A stretch of 64,000 nt of DNA from Synergistota bacterium (GTDB taxonomy: Bacteria; Synergistota; Synergistia; Synergistales; Synergistaceae): contig JAEXGR010000054.1 in the NCBI GenBank assembly GCA_023450745.1, forward strand, positions 1 to 64,000, read 5' to 3'. A program made the position numbers and the translations under genes. Below, one piece after another: positions 48,151 to 56,372 of the stretch. A model generated the notes under the pieces. That model had not been told where the DNA came from, ran no database searches, and was given only the letters and a program-made list of their open reading frames with translations. The first letter of the stretch is position 1; every line of letters begins with the position of its first letter.

Positions 48151-48240
48151 CTCCTTTGGATTTAAATCCTTAGTTAACTGTTTTTCACTCAGTTATTACG
48201 TCACGTATATAAAATAATAACGTTCAATTAACGCGGATTT

Positions 48241-49089
48241 TCATTTAACAATTTTTCTTATCAGTCTGGCGATATTTTCTACCAACATTTCGCAGCGATA
48301 TTCCCTACTTCCGCGAACATCTGTTATCGGAGATGCCGCGGAGGCAGCCTCTTCGGAGATTTTCAAAATCAGATCCTCGGAAAGTTTCTCTCCTATACAG
48401 GCAGTGAAAGAATCCACCACTATCGGAGTAGGCCCGACCGCGCCTAAGGCTACCGTTAGCTTTTCGAGGCCGCCGTCATTCTTGAGCTCAAGGTTCACAG
48501 CCACCCCTACCGTCGCCAGATCCATTCCCACACGCCTGCTGTGCTTCACAAAGGCGGCGCCGCTTGCTTCAGAGGGGTAAGGGACGTAAAACCCTTTTAA
48601 AAGTTCGCCCTGCTGAAGGATAGTTTTGCCTGGACCGACGAAGAATTTTTTCAACGGACAGCGTTTTTCGGCGTTTTTCGAAACAATCACCGCCTCTGCG
48701 CCATAGGCAATAAGGGGCAATACCGTATCCGCGGAAGGGGCGGCGTTGCAGCTGTTGCCTCCGATTGTAGCCATATTTCTAACCTGCACTGACCCTACCT
48801 TGCCGGCCGCCTCCGCAAGGACCGGGAACTTCCCCAAGATTACTTCGTTGTACTGAATCATATCCATTGTCGCGCCTGCTCCAATAAAGAGCCCGCTCTC
48901 AGACGCAGAAATTTCTTTGAAGTTTTCTATATTGCGGATATCCAGCAGCTCCATATCCGGATGGCCGATCTTCTTCCATTTGGCGATAAGGTCAGTTCCC
49001 CCCGCCAATATCCTCGCGCCTTTGTGTTCGGAGAGATAATCGAGCGCGTCAGACAGTTTGTTAGGTGCAAAATAAGTTACGTTGAACAT
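48241..49089 (-). CDS. Molybdenum hydroxylase FAD-binding subunit (XdhB/CoxM-like)
   Basis: A 282-aa medium subunit that takes electrons from the Fe-S subunit to FAD. The FAD-binding motifs ARILAGGTDLIAKW and TIGGNSCNAAPSADTVLPLIAYGAE are present. The C-terminal region is of the CO-dehydrogenase flavoprotein type (LTVALGAVGPTPIVV, SPITDVRGSREYRCEM). It starts 16 nt after the molybdopterin subunit stop. With the next two genes it forms a three-subunit xanthine-dehydrogenase-family enzyme. Confidence 0.93.
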   Translation of the reverse strand: MFNVTYFAPNKLSDALDYLSEHKGARILAGGTDLIAKWKKIGHPDMELLDIRNIENFKEISASESGLFIGAGATMDMIQYNEVILGKFPVLAEAAGKVGSVQVRNMATIGGNSCNAAPSADTVLPLIAYGAEAVIVSKNAEKRCPLKKFFVGPGKTILQQGELLKGFYVPYPSEASGAAFVKHSRRVGMDLATVGVAVNLELKNDGGLEKLTVALGAVGPTPIVVDSFTACIGEKLSEDLILKISEEAASAASPITDVRGSREYRCEMLVENIARLIRKIVK

Positions 49090-49104
49090 AGCTGATTCCT
49101 CCCC

Positions 49105-51444
49105 TTATCCTCTAACTTCAGAGGCTTTATCTTTTTCTTTCAGCGCTTTGAGCATCTTTTCGGCGGTTATCGGAAGATCCTTAAACCTTACTCCTACCGC
49201 GTTATAAATGGCATTCAGAATGGCGGGAGCCGTCGGGTTCGTCGCGCATTCGCCGATCGATTTAGCTCCAAATCCCGTAGACCATTCAAAGCTGTCGGCA
49301 AAGTCGACGTCTATTTTGGGAATATCCGCAGCAGTCGGTATCTGGTAGTCAAGGAAACAGGCGTTGGCAACTTTGCCTTTTTCGTTATGCTTCAAGTGCT
49401 CCATCACCGCCCAGCCATAGCCTTGGGCGATACCGCCCTGAAGCTGTCCTTCCAGCGCCAGACGGTTAATCGGCTGCCCCACGTCATGCACCGCCCAGAT
49501 ATTAGACACTTTGATCTGACCAGTCTTTGTATTGACCTCTACTTCGGCCACATGGCATCCAAAGGCGTAACCGCCGGAGATATTGTTATATTTAGTGGCG
49601 TCGGGATATTCGACACCGGCAGGGGTAAAATGCCCGATCCCCAGAATATGCTGTCCTGGGAAGTCGCATACATGTTTCCACGCCAGCTCCGCGTAAGAGG
49701 CTCGCTTTGATGAGTCTTTAACGGATATAACGGCGCCATCTTCCAGCTTCAATTCTTCTTCTGGGAGAGACAGCATCTCGGAGGCAAGCTTTATCAGTTT
49801 TGCTTTCATATCCGCTACCGCCATGTGCATTGCGCCTGTCGCCATGTAAGTGCCGCGGCTGGCAAAACAGCCGAGACCAAATGGAACGATGTTTGTATCA
49901 GGATCTGGCACGCAGATATGATCAAGGTCCAGTTTGAGCGCGTCGGAGACGCAGATGCTCATCGTTGTCCTTATCCCCTGTCCCATATCAGGCTCGTTGC
50001 TGTAAATATAGACCTTGCCCTGCTCGTTCATTCTGAGGAGAACGGCGCCGCCTTCAAACGGCTTGATAAACGAACGGTTCCCGGAGACATGCACGGCCCC
50101 GGCGAGGCCGATGCCCTTCTTGATCTCACAAGAAGATTCGTTTTCCTTAACCAGCCCGCCGCGTTTCGCGTAATAATCGGATTTCGCGACGGCCTTTTCA
50201 ATACATTGTTTTATTTCGCAGCTATTAGTCTTCCAACCGTGCGGGTTCTTGTAACCGGGGACGGCGATGTTGCGGTAACGTATCTCATCCGCACCGATTC
50301 CGAGCTTTTCGGCAACTTCATCAAGGTGCGTTTCATGCGCGAGGTGCATCTGTGTATTGCCAAAACCTCGGAAGCATCCGGTTGGCACTTTGTTTGTGTA
50401 AACCAAATCACACACCGAATGCAGGACTGGCACCTGATACATAATGTCAATACGGTACATGGCGGTCAGGGCGATCGGCGCGCCATAAGAGGCGTATGCT
50501 CCGTTATCGGCAAGGATGTAGGTCTGTTTGCCGAGATATTTGCCGTTCTTGTCCCAGGCCGTTTTGATTTTGAAATACATCGGCACACGGGGAAGTCCGC
50601 ACTGGAAATCCTCGACTCTGTCTAAGAAGAACCTGACCGGCTGTTCGGCATATTTAGCGAGCAGGGCACCCAGCGGATGCACTTGCTGGGACAGCTTGGC
50701 GCCGAAGCCGCCGCCGAAGTACGGCTGGACTATCCTGATTTTTTCTACGGGAATGCCAAGCGCGACGGCGTAATCATTTCTTGACCAAGTGGGAGTCTGA
50801 ATTCCCGCATAGATCGTCAGGTTGCCTTTATGATCCCAGGTCGAGATACCGCCCATCGGTTCTATATATGCCTGGTATTCAAGCTGAGTCTCATATTCGC
50901 CCTCATGTACTAGGTAGGCGTTTTTAAAAACGGATTCAATATCACCACGCGGGATGTCGAAATGATGGTTGACGTTGCCGGGAAATTCTTCGTGTATAGT
51001 AGGCGCGCCCTCTTTCATCGCGTCGTGCATTGAAAGTACCGCCGGCAGCTCCTCGTATTCAACTTTTATCTTTGCAAGAGCCTCTTCGCAGGCTTCCTCG
51101 TCAACGCCGGCAACCGCCGCGACCTCGTCGCCGACAAAGTTTACCTTATCGACGGCAAGCAGATATTCGTCCTTTGTAACCGGCCCCCACTTGTTCTGCT
51201 GAACATTTTTGCCGGTGAGCACGCATTTGATTCCAGGAACTTTTTCCGCCGCCGACGTATCGATCGAAATGATGCGCGCGTGCGGATACGGGCTGCGCAG
51301 CGCCCTTCCATGGAGCATCCCGGGAAGTGAGAGGTCGCTCACATAATTGGTACGCCCCGTGACTTTGTCGTAGGCGTCAACATATGGCTGCTTTGTACCG
51401 ATTACCGAGTAATCGCCTTTTTCAAAGCGGATGTCAGACATCAT
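49105..51444 (-). CDS. Molybdenum hydroxylase large (molybdopterin) subunit, xanthine dehydrogenase family
   Basis: A 779-aa catalytic subunit. It contains the ald/xan dehydrogenase N-terminal domain (DKVTGRTNYVSDLSLPGMLHGRALRSPYPHARI) and the molybdopterin domain with QPYFGGGFGAKLSQQ, VPTGCFRGFGNTQ, NEPDMGQGIRTTM and, near the end, the catalytic glutamate in GAKSIGECATNP. Enzymes of this family hydroxylate N-heterocycles or aldehydes with water as oxygen source. Its start overlaps the 2Fe-2S gene (ATGATG, 4 bp), so the start could also be 51441. Whether the substrate is a purine, nicotinate or other ring cannot be told. Confidence 0.93.
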   Translation of the reverse strand: MMSDIRFEKGDYSVIGTKQPYVDAYDKVTGRTNYVSDLSLPGMLHGRALRSPYPHARIISIDTSAAEKVPGIKCVLTGKNVQQNKWGPVTKDEYLLAVDKVNFVGDEVAAVAGVDEEACEEALAKIKVEYEELPAVLSMHDAMKEGAPTIHEEFPGNVNHHFDIPRGDIESVFKNAYLVHEGEYETQLEYQAYIEPMGGISTWDHKGNLTIYAGIQTPTWSRNDYAVALGIPVEKIRIVQPYFGGGFGAKLSQQVHPLGALLAKYAEQPVRFFLDRVEDFQCGLPRVPMYFKIKTAWDKNGKYLGKQTYILADNGAYASYGAPIALTAMYRIDIMYQVPVLHSVCDLVYTNKVPTGCFRGFGNTQMHLAHETHLDEVAEKLGIGADEIRYRNIAVPGYKNPHGWKTNSCEIKQCIEKAVAKSDYYAKRGGLVKENESSCEIKKGIGLAGAVHVSGNRSFIKPFEGGAVLLRMNEQGKVYIYSNEPDMGQGIRTTMSICVSDALKLDLDHICVPDPDTNIVPFGLGCFASRGTYMATGAMHMAVADMKAKLIKLASEMLSLPEEELKLEDGAVISVKDSSKRASYAELAWKHVCDFPGQHILGIGHFTPAGVEYPDATKYNNISGGYAFGCHVAEVEVNTKTGQIKVSNIWAVHDVGQPINRLALEGQLQGGIAQGYGWAVMEHLKHNEKGKVANACFLDYQIPTAADIPKIDVDFADSFEWSTGFGAKSIGECATNPTAPAILNAIYNAVGVRFKDLPITAEKMLKALKEKDKASEVRG

Positions 51445-51929
51445 GCCACCCCCCTCATTCTTTTTGATGCGATTCTCACCGCTTCAAAGATCTTTTGGTA
51501 GCCTGTGCAGCGGCAAAGGTTGCCGGTAAGTCCATAGCGTATCTGTTCGTCGGTAGGATCGGGATACCTCTCCAACAACGCCACTGTTGACATGACCATA
51601 CCCGGCGTGCAGTAGCCGCACTGTATCGCGCCGGCGTCGACAAAGGCCTGCTGCACGGGGTGAAGCCCTTTGTCAGAGGAAAGTCCCTCGATCGTGACAA
51701 TTTCCGCTCCCTCTGCCTGAACCGCGAGGACAAGGCATGAAGTAACTGTTTTTCCGTTCATTAACACCGTGCAGGCTCCGCATTCCCCTTCACCGCACCC
51801 AATCTTCGTTCCCAAGAGGCCAAGCTTCTCGCGCAGCGCCTGCGCAAGTGTCCAATTGGTACGCACTTCTATTCTTTGAGTTTTTCCGTTTACTACAAAA
51901 TTAAGTTCCCGCGTTTCCATTGCATTCAT
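51441..51929 (-). CDS. Molybdenum hydroxylase 2Fe-2S subunit (XdhC/CoxS-like)
   Basis: A 162-aa small subunit with two [2Fe-2S] clusters. The plant-type ferredoxin ligands are in IGCGEGECGACTVLMNGKTVTSC, and the second cluster in QCGYCTPGMVMS and NLCRCTGYQKI. It passes electrons from the molybdenum site to FAD. AGGAGGATGAATGC sits directly before the ATG. It overlaps the large-subunit gene by 4 bp. Confidence 0.95.
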   Translation of the reverse strand: MNAMETRELNFVVNGKTQRIEVRTNWTLAQALREKLGLLGTKIGCGEGECGACTVLMNGKTVTSCLVLAVQAEGAEIVTIEGLSSDKGLHPVQQAFVDAGAIQCGYCTPGMVMSTVALLERYPDPTDEQIRYGLTGNLCRCTGYQKIFEAVRIASKRMRGVA

Positions 51930-51956
51930 CCTCCTAACACTTTAGCCGGAGTTACA

Positions 51957-52742
51957 TCAACAATTCCTGAGAACCGCCTCTAAGACCCCGCCGGCGACGG
52001 CAAGCGCCTTATCGGTGATCGAAAAACAATGTTCCCGGACATCGCGTGGGTCGACATCGCCTATTTTTAAGCCCTCTGTGAGATAAACCGAAGGGTGTAT
52101 CAACCCTCTGAGCATTCCGCGAATCTGAGCCCGGACCTCTTTCTTCCCAACTGTTCCCACCACATCCCCGGCTTCCACATGATCGCCTATCTCCGCAAGC
52201 GGTATCAGATATCCGTCGGCGGGCGCCCTTAAAAGGCGTTCTGTGGTATATCCCATCTCCATCCCGGGGATGCCGGTATTCGGAATCGCGCCGCCCTCTG
52301 AAATCAAGCGGCCAAGGTAGTGTCCACGCTTTGTTTCTACAACGTAATGAACATCAACCTTGGCCGTAAATCCCGGGCCTATTCCGATAACCAACGGGGC
52401 CATATCTATAATAGTTCCCGTGTTTCGTTTAGCCATGATGGCGTCCACAAGTAAATCAGGACGCAGGCTGGCTATTGAATTGCCATCAGGGTCCACCAGA
52501 ACGGAGACGCCGTCGTTGAAAAACGCCTCTTCTGCGGAAGAAATCTTCCGCACCGGCATCCCGTCGATGACACAGCTTCCATTAAAGACGGCAGACGCGG
52601 CCGACACGGTACGCCTCACCACCAGCGGCGCGCGCGTTTCGAGCGAAATAACCCGAAAACCGCTCCGCCACAGCCTGTAAATGACACCCGTCGCAAGATC
52701 TCCGCCTCCGCGTACGATAGCCAGTCTGCCGTCTTTTAACAT
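51957..52742 (-). CDS. EF2563-family molybdenum-hydroxylase accessory protein (selenium-dependent type)
   Basis: A 261-aa protein with a Rossmann start VRGGGDLATGVIYRLWRSGFRVISLE. The rest (APLVVRRTVSAASAVFNGS, PDLLVDAIMAKRNTGTIIDMAPLVIGIGPGF, ETKRGHYLGRLISEGGAIPNTGIPG) matches the EF2563/YqeB family, genetically linked to selenium-dependent molybdenum hydroxylases. The ATG at 52742 has AAGGGG 6 nt upstream and lies 10 nt after the PreA-like stop; the longer frame to 52790 would overlap that gene. I infer a role in maturation of the adjacent hydroxylase, perhaps cofactor sulfuration or selenation. No selenocysteine codon is implied. Confidence 0.85.
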   Translation of the reverse strand: MLKDGRLAIVRGGGDLATGVIYRLWRSGFRVISLETRAPLVVRRTVSAASAVFNGSCVIDGMPVRKISSAEEAFFNDGVSVLVDPDGNSIASLRPDLLVDAIMAKRNTGTIIDMAPLVIGIGPGFTAKVDVHYVVETKRGHYLGRLISEGGAIPNTGIPGMEMGYTTERLLRAPADGYLIPLAEIGDHVEAGDVVGTVGKKEVRAQIRGMLRGLIHPSVYLTEGLKIGDVDPRDVREHCFSITDKALAVAGGVLEAVLRNC

Positions 52743-52752
52743 CCTTATCCCC

Positions 52753-53973
52753 TTAGTTGAAATCGCCCAGATAGACGGGAACTTCGCCATCCATCTTTAT
52801 CGCGTCTTTCGGGCAGAGCGCCGCGCAGAGGCCGCAGCCGTCGCACTTGTCAGGGTCGATGTATGACTTCTTCTTTCCGTCTGCGTCGACGATCTTTATC
52901 GCGTCATAGAAGCACCAGCTCGGGCAAAGCCCGCAGCCGACGCACTTATCCTGACACACGCGGCTGATCGCCGTGTGTTCGCGGTCGACCTTGTCCCAGG
53001 TGATTATCTGGGGCAGGGTGATGCCGCGGAGCTTGTTGATGTCGTCGATGTTGCGGTCGGCGAGGTATTTCTCGACGCCGTCCAGGAAGTTTTTCACCTC
53101 GCCGAACTGCTTCGGACCGTACATGATCGCCGTGCAGGTCTGCACCGTCGTCGCGCCGCACATGATGCATTTGATGACGTCTTCCCAGCTGAAAATTCCG
53201 TTGGTTGCGGAAATCGGCATTCCCGTCGCGGCGGCGATCTTGGCGATCCACTTAAGCGTTATCGGGCGCATCCAGGGGCCGCCGACGCCGGCATAGCCGC
53301 CGTGCAGAAGCGGGCGCCCCGTCTCGATGTCCACGTCGAGCGCCGAGAAACGGTTAACGACCGTAAAACCGGCCGCGCCGGCGTTCTTGCAGCGCTGCGC
53401 CACATCGACGATACTTACCGCCTCGCTGGTAAGCTTCACAAAGACGGGAATCTTAACGGCTTCGCAGACGATGCGCGTCACCTCCGCCGCCGCTTCGGGG
53501 GAATTCCCCAGCTCCTGGCCGCTTTTGTAGCCCAGATCTTTGGGGTGCGGACAGCCGAAGTTAAGCTCCAGCATCGGCAGGCCGAGGTCTTCCATGCGTC
53601 TTGCGAGCTCGTGCCAGCTTTCTTTGGAATTTCCGGAAATACTTCCGACAAGCGTGCAGCCGCGGGCGTCGCATTCTTTTTTCGCGATCGCCATCTCCTG
53701 CATCCACTCTTCGGTGTTATAGGTGGCGAGAAATTCGCATGAATAGTTGGAATAATTATGCGGCCAGCCCTTCTTATGAAGGACCGTGAAGCGCGGCGAG
53801 ACATACTTCTGCGCCAGAGGCTCGGGGCTGTAGGTCTTGGCGATGACGCCGCCCGCTCCCGACTCGGCGCACCGGCGCATATATTCTCCGTTTTTGCTCG
53901 GCGAGGCCGAGGCGATGACCATGGGGTTTTTGAATTTTACGCCGCAATATTCTACGGAAAGGTTCGGTTTCAT
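52753..53973 (-). CDS. PreA-like dihydropyrimidine/dihydroorotate dehydrogenase-family Fe-S flavoprotein
   Basis: A 406-aa protein. The first roughly 310 residues are an FMN-binding barrel of the PreA/DHODH type: VKFKNPMVIASASPSKNGEYMRRCAESGAGGVIAKT, LELNFGCPHPKDLG, FVKLTSEAVSIVDVAQRCKNAGAAGFTVVNR and GGYAGVGGPWMRPITLKWIAKIA. Two [4Fe-4S] ferredoxin motifs follow (CVGCGLCPSWC and CDGCGLCAALCPKDAI). In the classic enzyme PreA works with PreT, which is absent here, so another electron donor is implied. A hairpin with a T-run lies between this gene and the cupin upstream. Reduction of an unsaturated N-heterocycle is a reasonable inference. Confidence 0.85.
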   Translation of the reverse strand: MKPNLSVEYCGVKFKNPMVIASASPSKNGEYMRRCAESGAGGVIAKTYSPEPLAQKYVSPRFTVLHKKGWPHNYSNYSCEFLATYNTEEWMQEMAIAKKECDARGCTLVGSISGNSKESWHELARRMEDLGLPMLELNFGCPHPKDLGYKSGQELGNSPEAAAEVTRIVCEAVKIPVFVKLTSEAVSIVDVAQRCKNAGAAGFTVVNRFSALDVDIETGRPLLHGGYAGVGGPWMRPITLKWIAKIAAATGMPISATNGIFSWEDVIKCIMCGATTVQTCTAIMYGPKQFGEVKNFLDGVEKYLADRNIDDINKLRGITLPQIITWDKVDREHTAISRVCQDKCVGCGLCPSWCFYDAIKIVDADGKKKSYIDPDKCDGCGLCAALCPKDAIKMDGEVPVYLGDFN

Positions 53974-54011
53974 AAATTTATTCCTCCAAAAAGTCAGTAT
54001 GAATAATCTGG

Positions 54012-54046
54012 ATTAAAGAGGCGTTTACGCGTCAGATAAACGCCTC
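54012..54046 (-). terminator. Intercistronic terminator-like hairpin upstream of the PreA-like gene
   Basis: GAGGCGTTTA (54018-54027) pairs perfectly with TAAACGCCTC (54037-54046) with a 9-nt loop. On the minus strand CTTTAATCC follows. It lies after the cupin stop and would lower expression of the downstream genes or stabilise the upstream mRNA. Confidence 0.6.
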
Positions 54047-54066
54047 GGAAGATAAACCCGCTGCTT

Positions 54067-54468
54067 TTATCTGGGTGCGCCGAGTTTATTCTTAAGGAGC
54101 GAGCATTCAGGGTCGATCGGTTTGTTGGGGTCCTGATAACGGAACTCCATCGTCATGCAGCCGAGGGGAATGCTGTAGGGGCCATGCTTCATGCCGGGAA
54201 GGCGTGAGCCGTAGTAGCCCTTGGCCATGGTGAGGTTTTTGTTTGTGTCGGTCAGATAGCCGTCCACCACGTAGATCTCTTCGCAGAAGTCATGCGAGAG
54301 AATTTCCGGCATTTCCGTCTTGGGAGGAAATTTCAACAGCCTGGTGTAGTTTCCCGTTTCGGGGTCATACGAAAGCACCTTCTCCATCGTTCCGTTGTAG
54401 CCGCCCTCTACGAGCCGCCATTCTCCGTGAAGATCCACGTCGCGAATTTCGTATTCCTGCTTTGCCAT
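54067..54468 (-). CDS. Cupin-type small protein
   Basis: A 133-aa protein with a cupin-like beta-barrel pattern: YTRLLKFPPKTEMPEILSHDFCEEIYVVDGYLTD and GYYGSRLPGMKHGPYSIPLGCMTMEFRYQDP. The spaced H, E and later H (SHDFCEEIYVVDG, KHGPY) are possible metal ligands. It resembles ChrR-like cupins annotated in catabolic gene sets. It follows the DUF2848 gene by 46 nt and may act as a small enzyme or binding protein on the same pathway. The activity is unknown. Confidence 0.7.
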   Translation of the reverse strand: MAKQEYEIRDVDLHGEWRLVEGGYNGTMEKVLSYDPETGNYTRLLKFPPKTEMPEILSHDFCEEIYVVDGYLTDTNKNLTMAKGYYGSRLPGMKHGPYSIPLGCMTMEFRYQDPNKPIDPECSLLKNKLGAPR

Positions 54469-54514
54469 AACAAAAAGCGCCTCCTCTGATTTTATATAGA
54501 CGTTAAGATTTTAA

Positions 54515-55216
54515 TTAGTTGCCTTTATACCAGGATGACTTACAGGTCATCTCGTATACGTTGCCAAGTTTTCTTCCCAATACCGGGTCGTCCAGCTCCG
54601 TCTCAAAGTAGGGGCTGTAATCAGCCTTAAAAAGGGAGGCGACGGTTCCCGAATAGAGAACGAGCCCTTCCGTGTCACTCGGGTCGCAAAGGAGCTTCTT
54701 CGCCCTCTCCACGAGATCCGCCGCATCCAGCATGGCCGTCAGTTTTGCCTCCTGAAAGAGTTTCTTCTCCCCGTCTGCCTTGATCCAGCTGCGAAGGACG
54801 ATGTCATCCCAGTGGTCAATAACGTCGCTCAGCCTCCAGAGTTCTTTGCTGACCGTATTGGGGTATATCTGTTTCGCTTTGGGGATGTCCACCGTCTCCA
54901 GTTTGCGGTCCGTGTGGTCGCTGCCTACGCCGACATATATTTCCTCTTTATCAAAGAAGAGGGCGAACTCCGCCTCTCCGGAATGATCAGTCTCGTCAAG
55001 AACCTCAAATTGTTCTGACTGCGTAATTTTATCGACAAATTTCACAAAGTACACCGGCGTCTTGTCCGGAGCGGGGATCCCCTCTTCTTTCAGTTCGTCG
55101 ATATGCGCCTGGACCGCCGCCTGATCGCGTCCCGTATACCCCGCGTTGATGATATGCTTCGGGGTGAAATCGATCGTCTTCTCTTCTCCGTTCTTTGCTA
55201 AAACATTAAACTTCAC
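54515..55216 (-). CDS. DUF2848 family protein
   Basis: A 233-aa protein of the DUF2848 family. Recognisable parts are AGYTGRDQAAVQAHIDELKEEGIPAPDKTPVYF, EIYVGVGSDHTDRKLE and SKELWRLSDVIDHWDDIVLRSWIKADG. The family has a fold related to fumarylacetoacetate hydrolases and occurs in N-heterocycle or amidohydrolase clusters, but its reaction is not established. The start is GTG with GAGGAG 8 nt upstream. It is the first gene behind the GntR-type operator and promoter, so it should show the strongest regulation. Confidence 0.8.
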   Translation of the reverse strand: MKFNVLAKNGEEKTIDFTPKHIINAGYTGRDQAAVQAHIDELKEEGIPAPDKTPVYFVKFVDKITQSEQFEVLDETDHSGEAEFALFFDKEEIYVGVGSDHTDRKLETVDIPKAKQIYPNTVSKELWRLSDVIDHWDDIVLRSWIKADGEKKLFQEAKLTAMLDAADLVERAKKLLCDPSDTEGLVLYSGTVASLFKADYSPYFETELDDPVLGRKLGNVYEMTCKSSWYKGN

Positions 55217-55290
55217 AATACCTACTCCTCTCTCATGAATTATCGATTCTTATGATATGCAATTTGTTATAAATGAATGCGATTAACTTA

Positions 55291-55322
55291 TTGGCATACA
55301 AATTATCTAATTTGGATGCCAA
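55291..55322. promoter_or_regulatory. Palindromic operator, probably bound by the GntR/FCD regulator
   Basis: Two 15-bp arms, TTGGCATACAAATTA and its complement TAATTTGGATGCCAA, are separated by TC and match at 14 of 15 positions. The palindrome covers the -10 box and most of the spacer of the promoter at 55302-55330, an ideal place for repression. A related half-site TTGGTATACA is found ahead of the gntR gene. The link to this regulator is inferred from position. Confidence 0.75.
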
Positions 55323-55330
55323 TTTGTCAA
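55302..55330 (-). promoter_or_regulatory. Sigma-70 promoter of the DUF2848-cupin-PreA-xdh operon
   Basis: On the minus strand TTGACA (55330-55325) is followed after 17 bp by GATAAT (55307-55302). The DUF2848 start codon lies about 80 nt past the expected transcription start. The promoter is nearly consensus and overlaps the operator palindrome. Confidence 0.85.
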
Positions 55331-55350
55331 GAGGATACATTAACTTAAGA

Positions 55351-55383
55351 ATAAAAAAGAGAACCTAATGCGGTAGGTTCTCT
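55351..55383 (-). terminator. Rho-independent terminator of the gntR gene
   Basis: AGAGAACCTA (55358-55367) pairs perfectly with TAGGTTCTCT (55374-55383). On the minus strand the stem runs into TTTTTTATTC. It closes the regulator transcript just before the catabolic promoter. Confidence 0.93.
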
Positions 55384-55422
55384 CTTTAAGCCTGTTTTAA
55401 ATAATATTTGCTCTATTTCCTT

Positions 55423-56079
55423 TTAATTTTTCACGCATTCCTCTGGATCTCTTATCAAAGCGGCATAGCTATGTTCCAGGTGCGCCTTCATCGCAAGGCG
55501 GGTCTTTTCCGCGTCTTTGTTCCACAGCATTTCTACCAGACATTCATGCTCGCTGATCACCTCATGCCAGCGATCTTTTCTTTTGAGCATCAGCAGTCCC
55601 ATCCGCATTACCTCATCCTGAACAGTGCTCCAGAATTTCAGGAGCCGCTCGTTTTTCATGCTCTCGACCACAAGGTAATGGAATTTAAGGTCGAGCGTCG
55701 TGAGGGTATACACCTCGGTCGCCGACTTCATCTCGTTTAAGATTGAATCCAGCTGCCCGGCGATCACACGCGGCTCGCCGTTTTGCAGCAGTTCATCTAT
55801 CGCGGCATACTCTACAAGGTTGCGTATCTGGATGATCTCATGGACGTCGGCGATCGTTACGGGCCTCACCTGCATCCGCTTTCCCTCTCCGGGAACCAGC
55901 CACGACTCCTGCGACAGCCGCTGGATCGCCTCGCGCACCGGCGTGCGGCTCACCCCCAGGCTTTCCGAAAGTTCGCGCTCTTTGAGCACGGAACCAGGAG
56001 GATATTTAAGCGATATTATCCCCTCTTTGATTTTCTCATACACCTGTGCCGACAATGACTTTTCTTCCATTTCTTTCAC
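55423..56079 (-). CDS. GntR-family transcriptional regulator with FCD ligand domain
   Basis: A 218-aa regulator. The winged helix-turn-helix occupies residues 8-75 (QVYEKIKEGIISLKYPPGSVLKERELSESLGVSRTPVREAIQRL). The all-helical FCD ligand domain follows, with metal-type residues in RNLVEYAAID, LKFHYLVVESM, SEHECLVEML and KAHLEHSYAAL. FCD regulators usually sense a carboxylic acid and repress a neighbouring catabolic operon. The gene lies directly upstream of that operon in the same direction but is separated from it by its own terminator. The palindrome at 55291 is its likely target. Confidence 0.92.
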   Translation of the reverse strand: MKEMEEKSLSAQVYEKIKEGIISLKYPPGSVLKERELSESLGVSRTPVREAIQRLSQESWLVPGEGKRMQVRPVTIADVHEIIQIRNLVEYAAIDELLQNGEPRVIAGQLDSILNEMKSATEVYTLTTLDLKFHYLVVESMKNERLLKFWSTVQDEVMRMGLLMLKRKDRWHEVISEHECLVEMLWNKDAEKTRLAMKAHLEHSYAALIRDPEECVKN

Positions 56080-56112
56080 CTCGCAGGATAGGATAACATA
56101 TTATTAGCGTTA

Positions 56113-56122
56113 TTGGTATACA
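56113..56122. promoter_or_regulatory. Possible GntR half-site ahead of its own gene
   Basis: TTGGTATACA differs at one base from the TTGGCATACA half of the operator at 55291. It lies about 35 bp ahead of the gntR start, so autoregulation is plausible. The second half-site is not clear. Confidence 0.45.
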
Positions 56123-56228
56123 TTTTTTAATATTGTTTTTGTTTATTTGTAATTTCTCACTAAAAAATACACTTATTATATTTTTATACAAAACTGGCGC
56201 CGTATATGTCGTTTGGCGCTATATATGA

Positions 56229-56261
56229 ATAAAACCGGGAAATGAACAATTTTTCCCGGTT
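56229..56261 (-). terminator. Rho-independent terminator after the histidine phosphatase gene
   Basis: AACCGGGAAA (56233-56242) pairs perfectly with TTTCCCGGTT (56252-56261). On the minus strand the stem leads into TTATTCAT. It is about 110 nt past the phosphatase stop. The remaining DNA between 56080 and 56372 is A+T-rich without a gene. Confidence 0.75.
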
Positions 56262-56372
56262 GCTGTTTTCGCCGTGATAGTTATTTTTATAAAGGCAGGT
56301 AACATAAAATTTGTAAGCCTTGCAAGCCGGCGTTTGCGTGATACCGGCGGCAAAATATCTGGTCAAGCGGGG

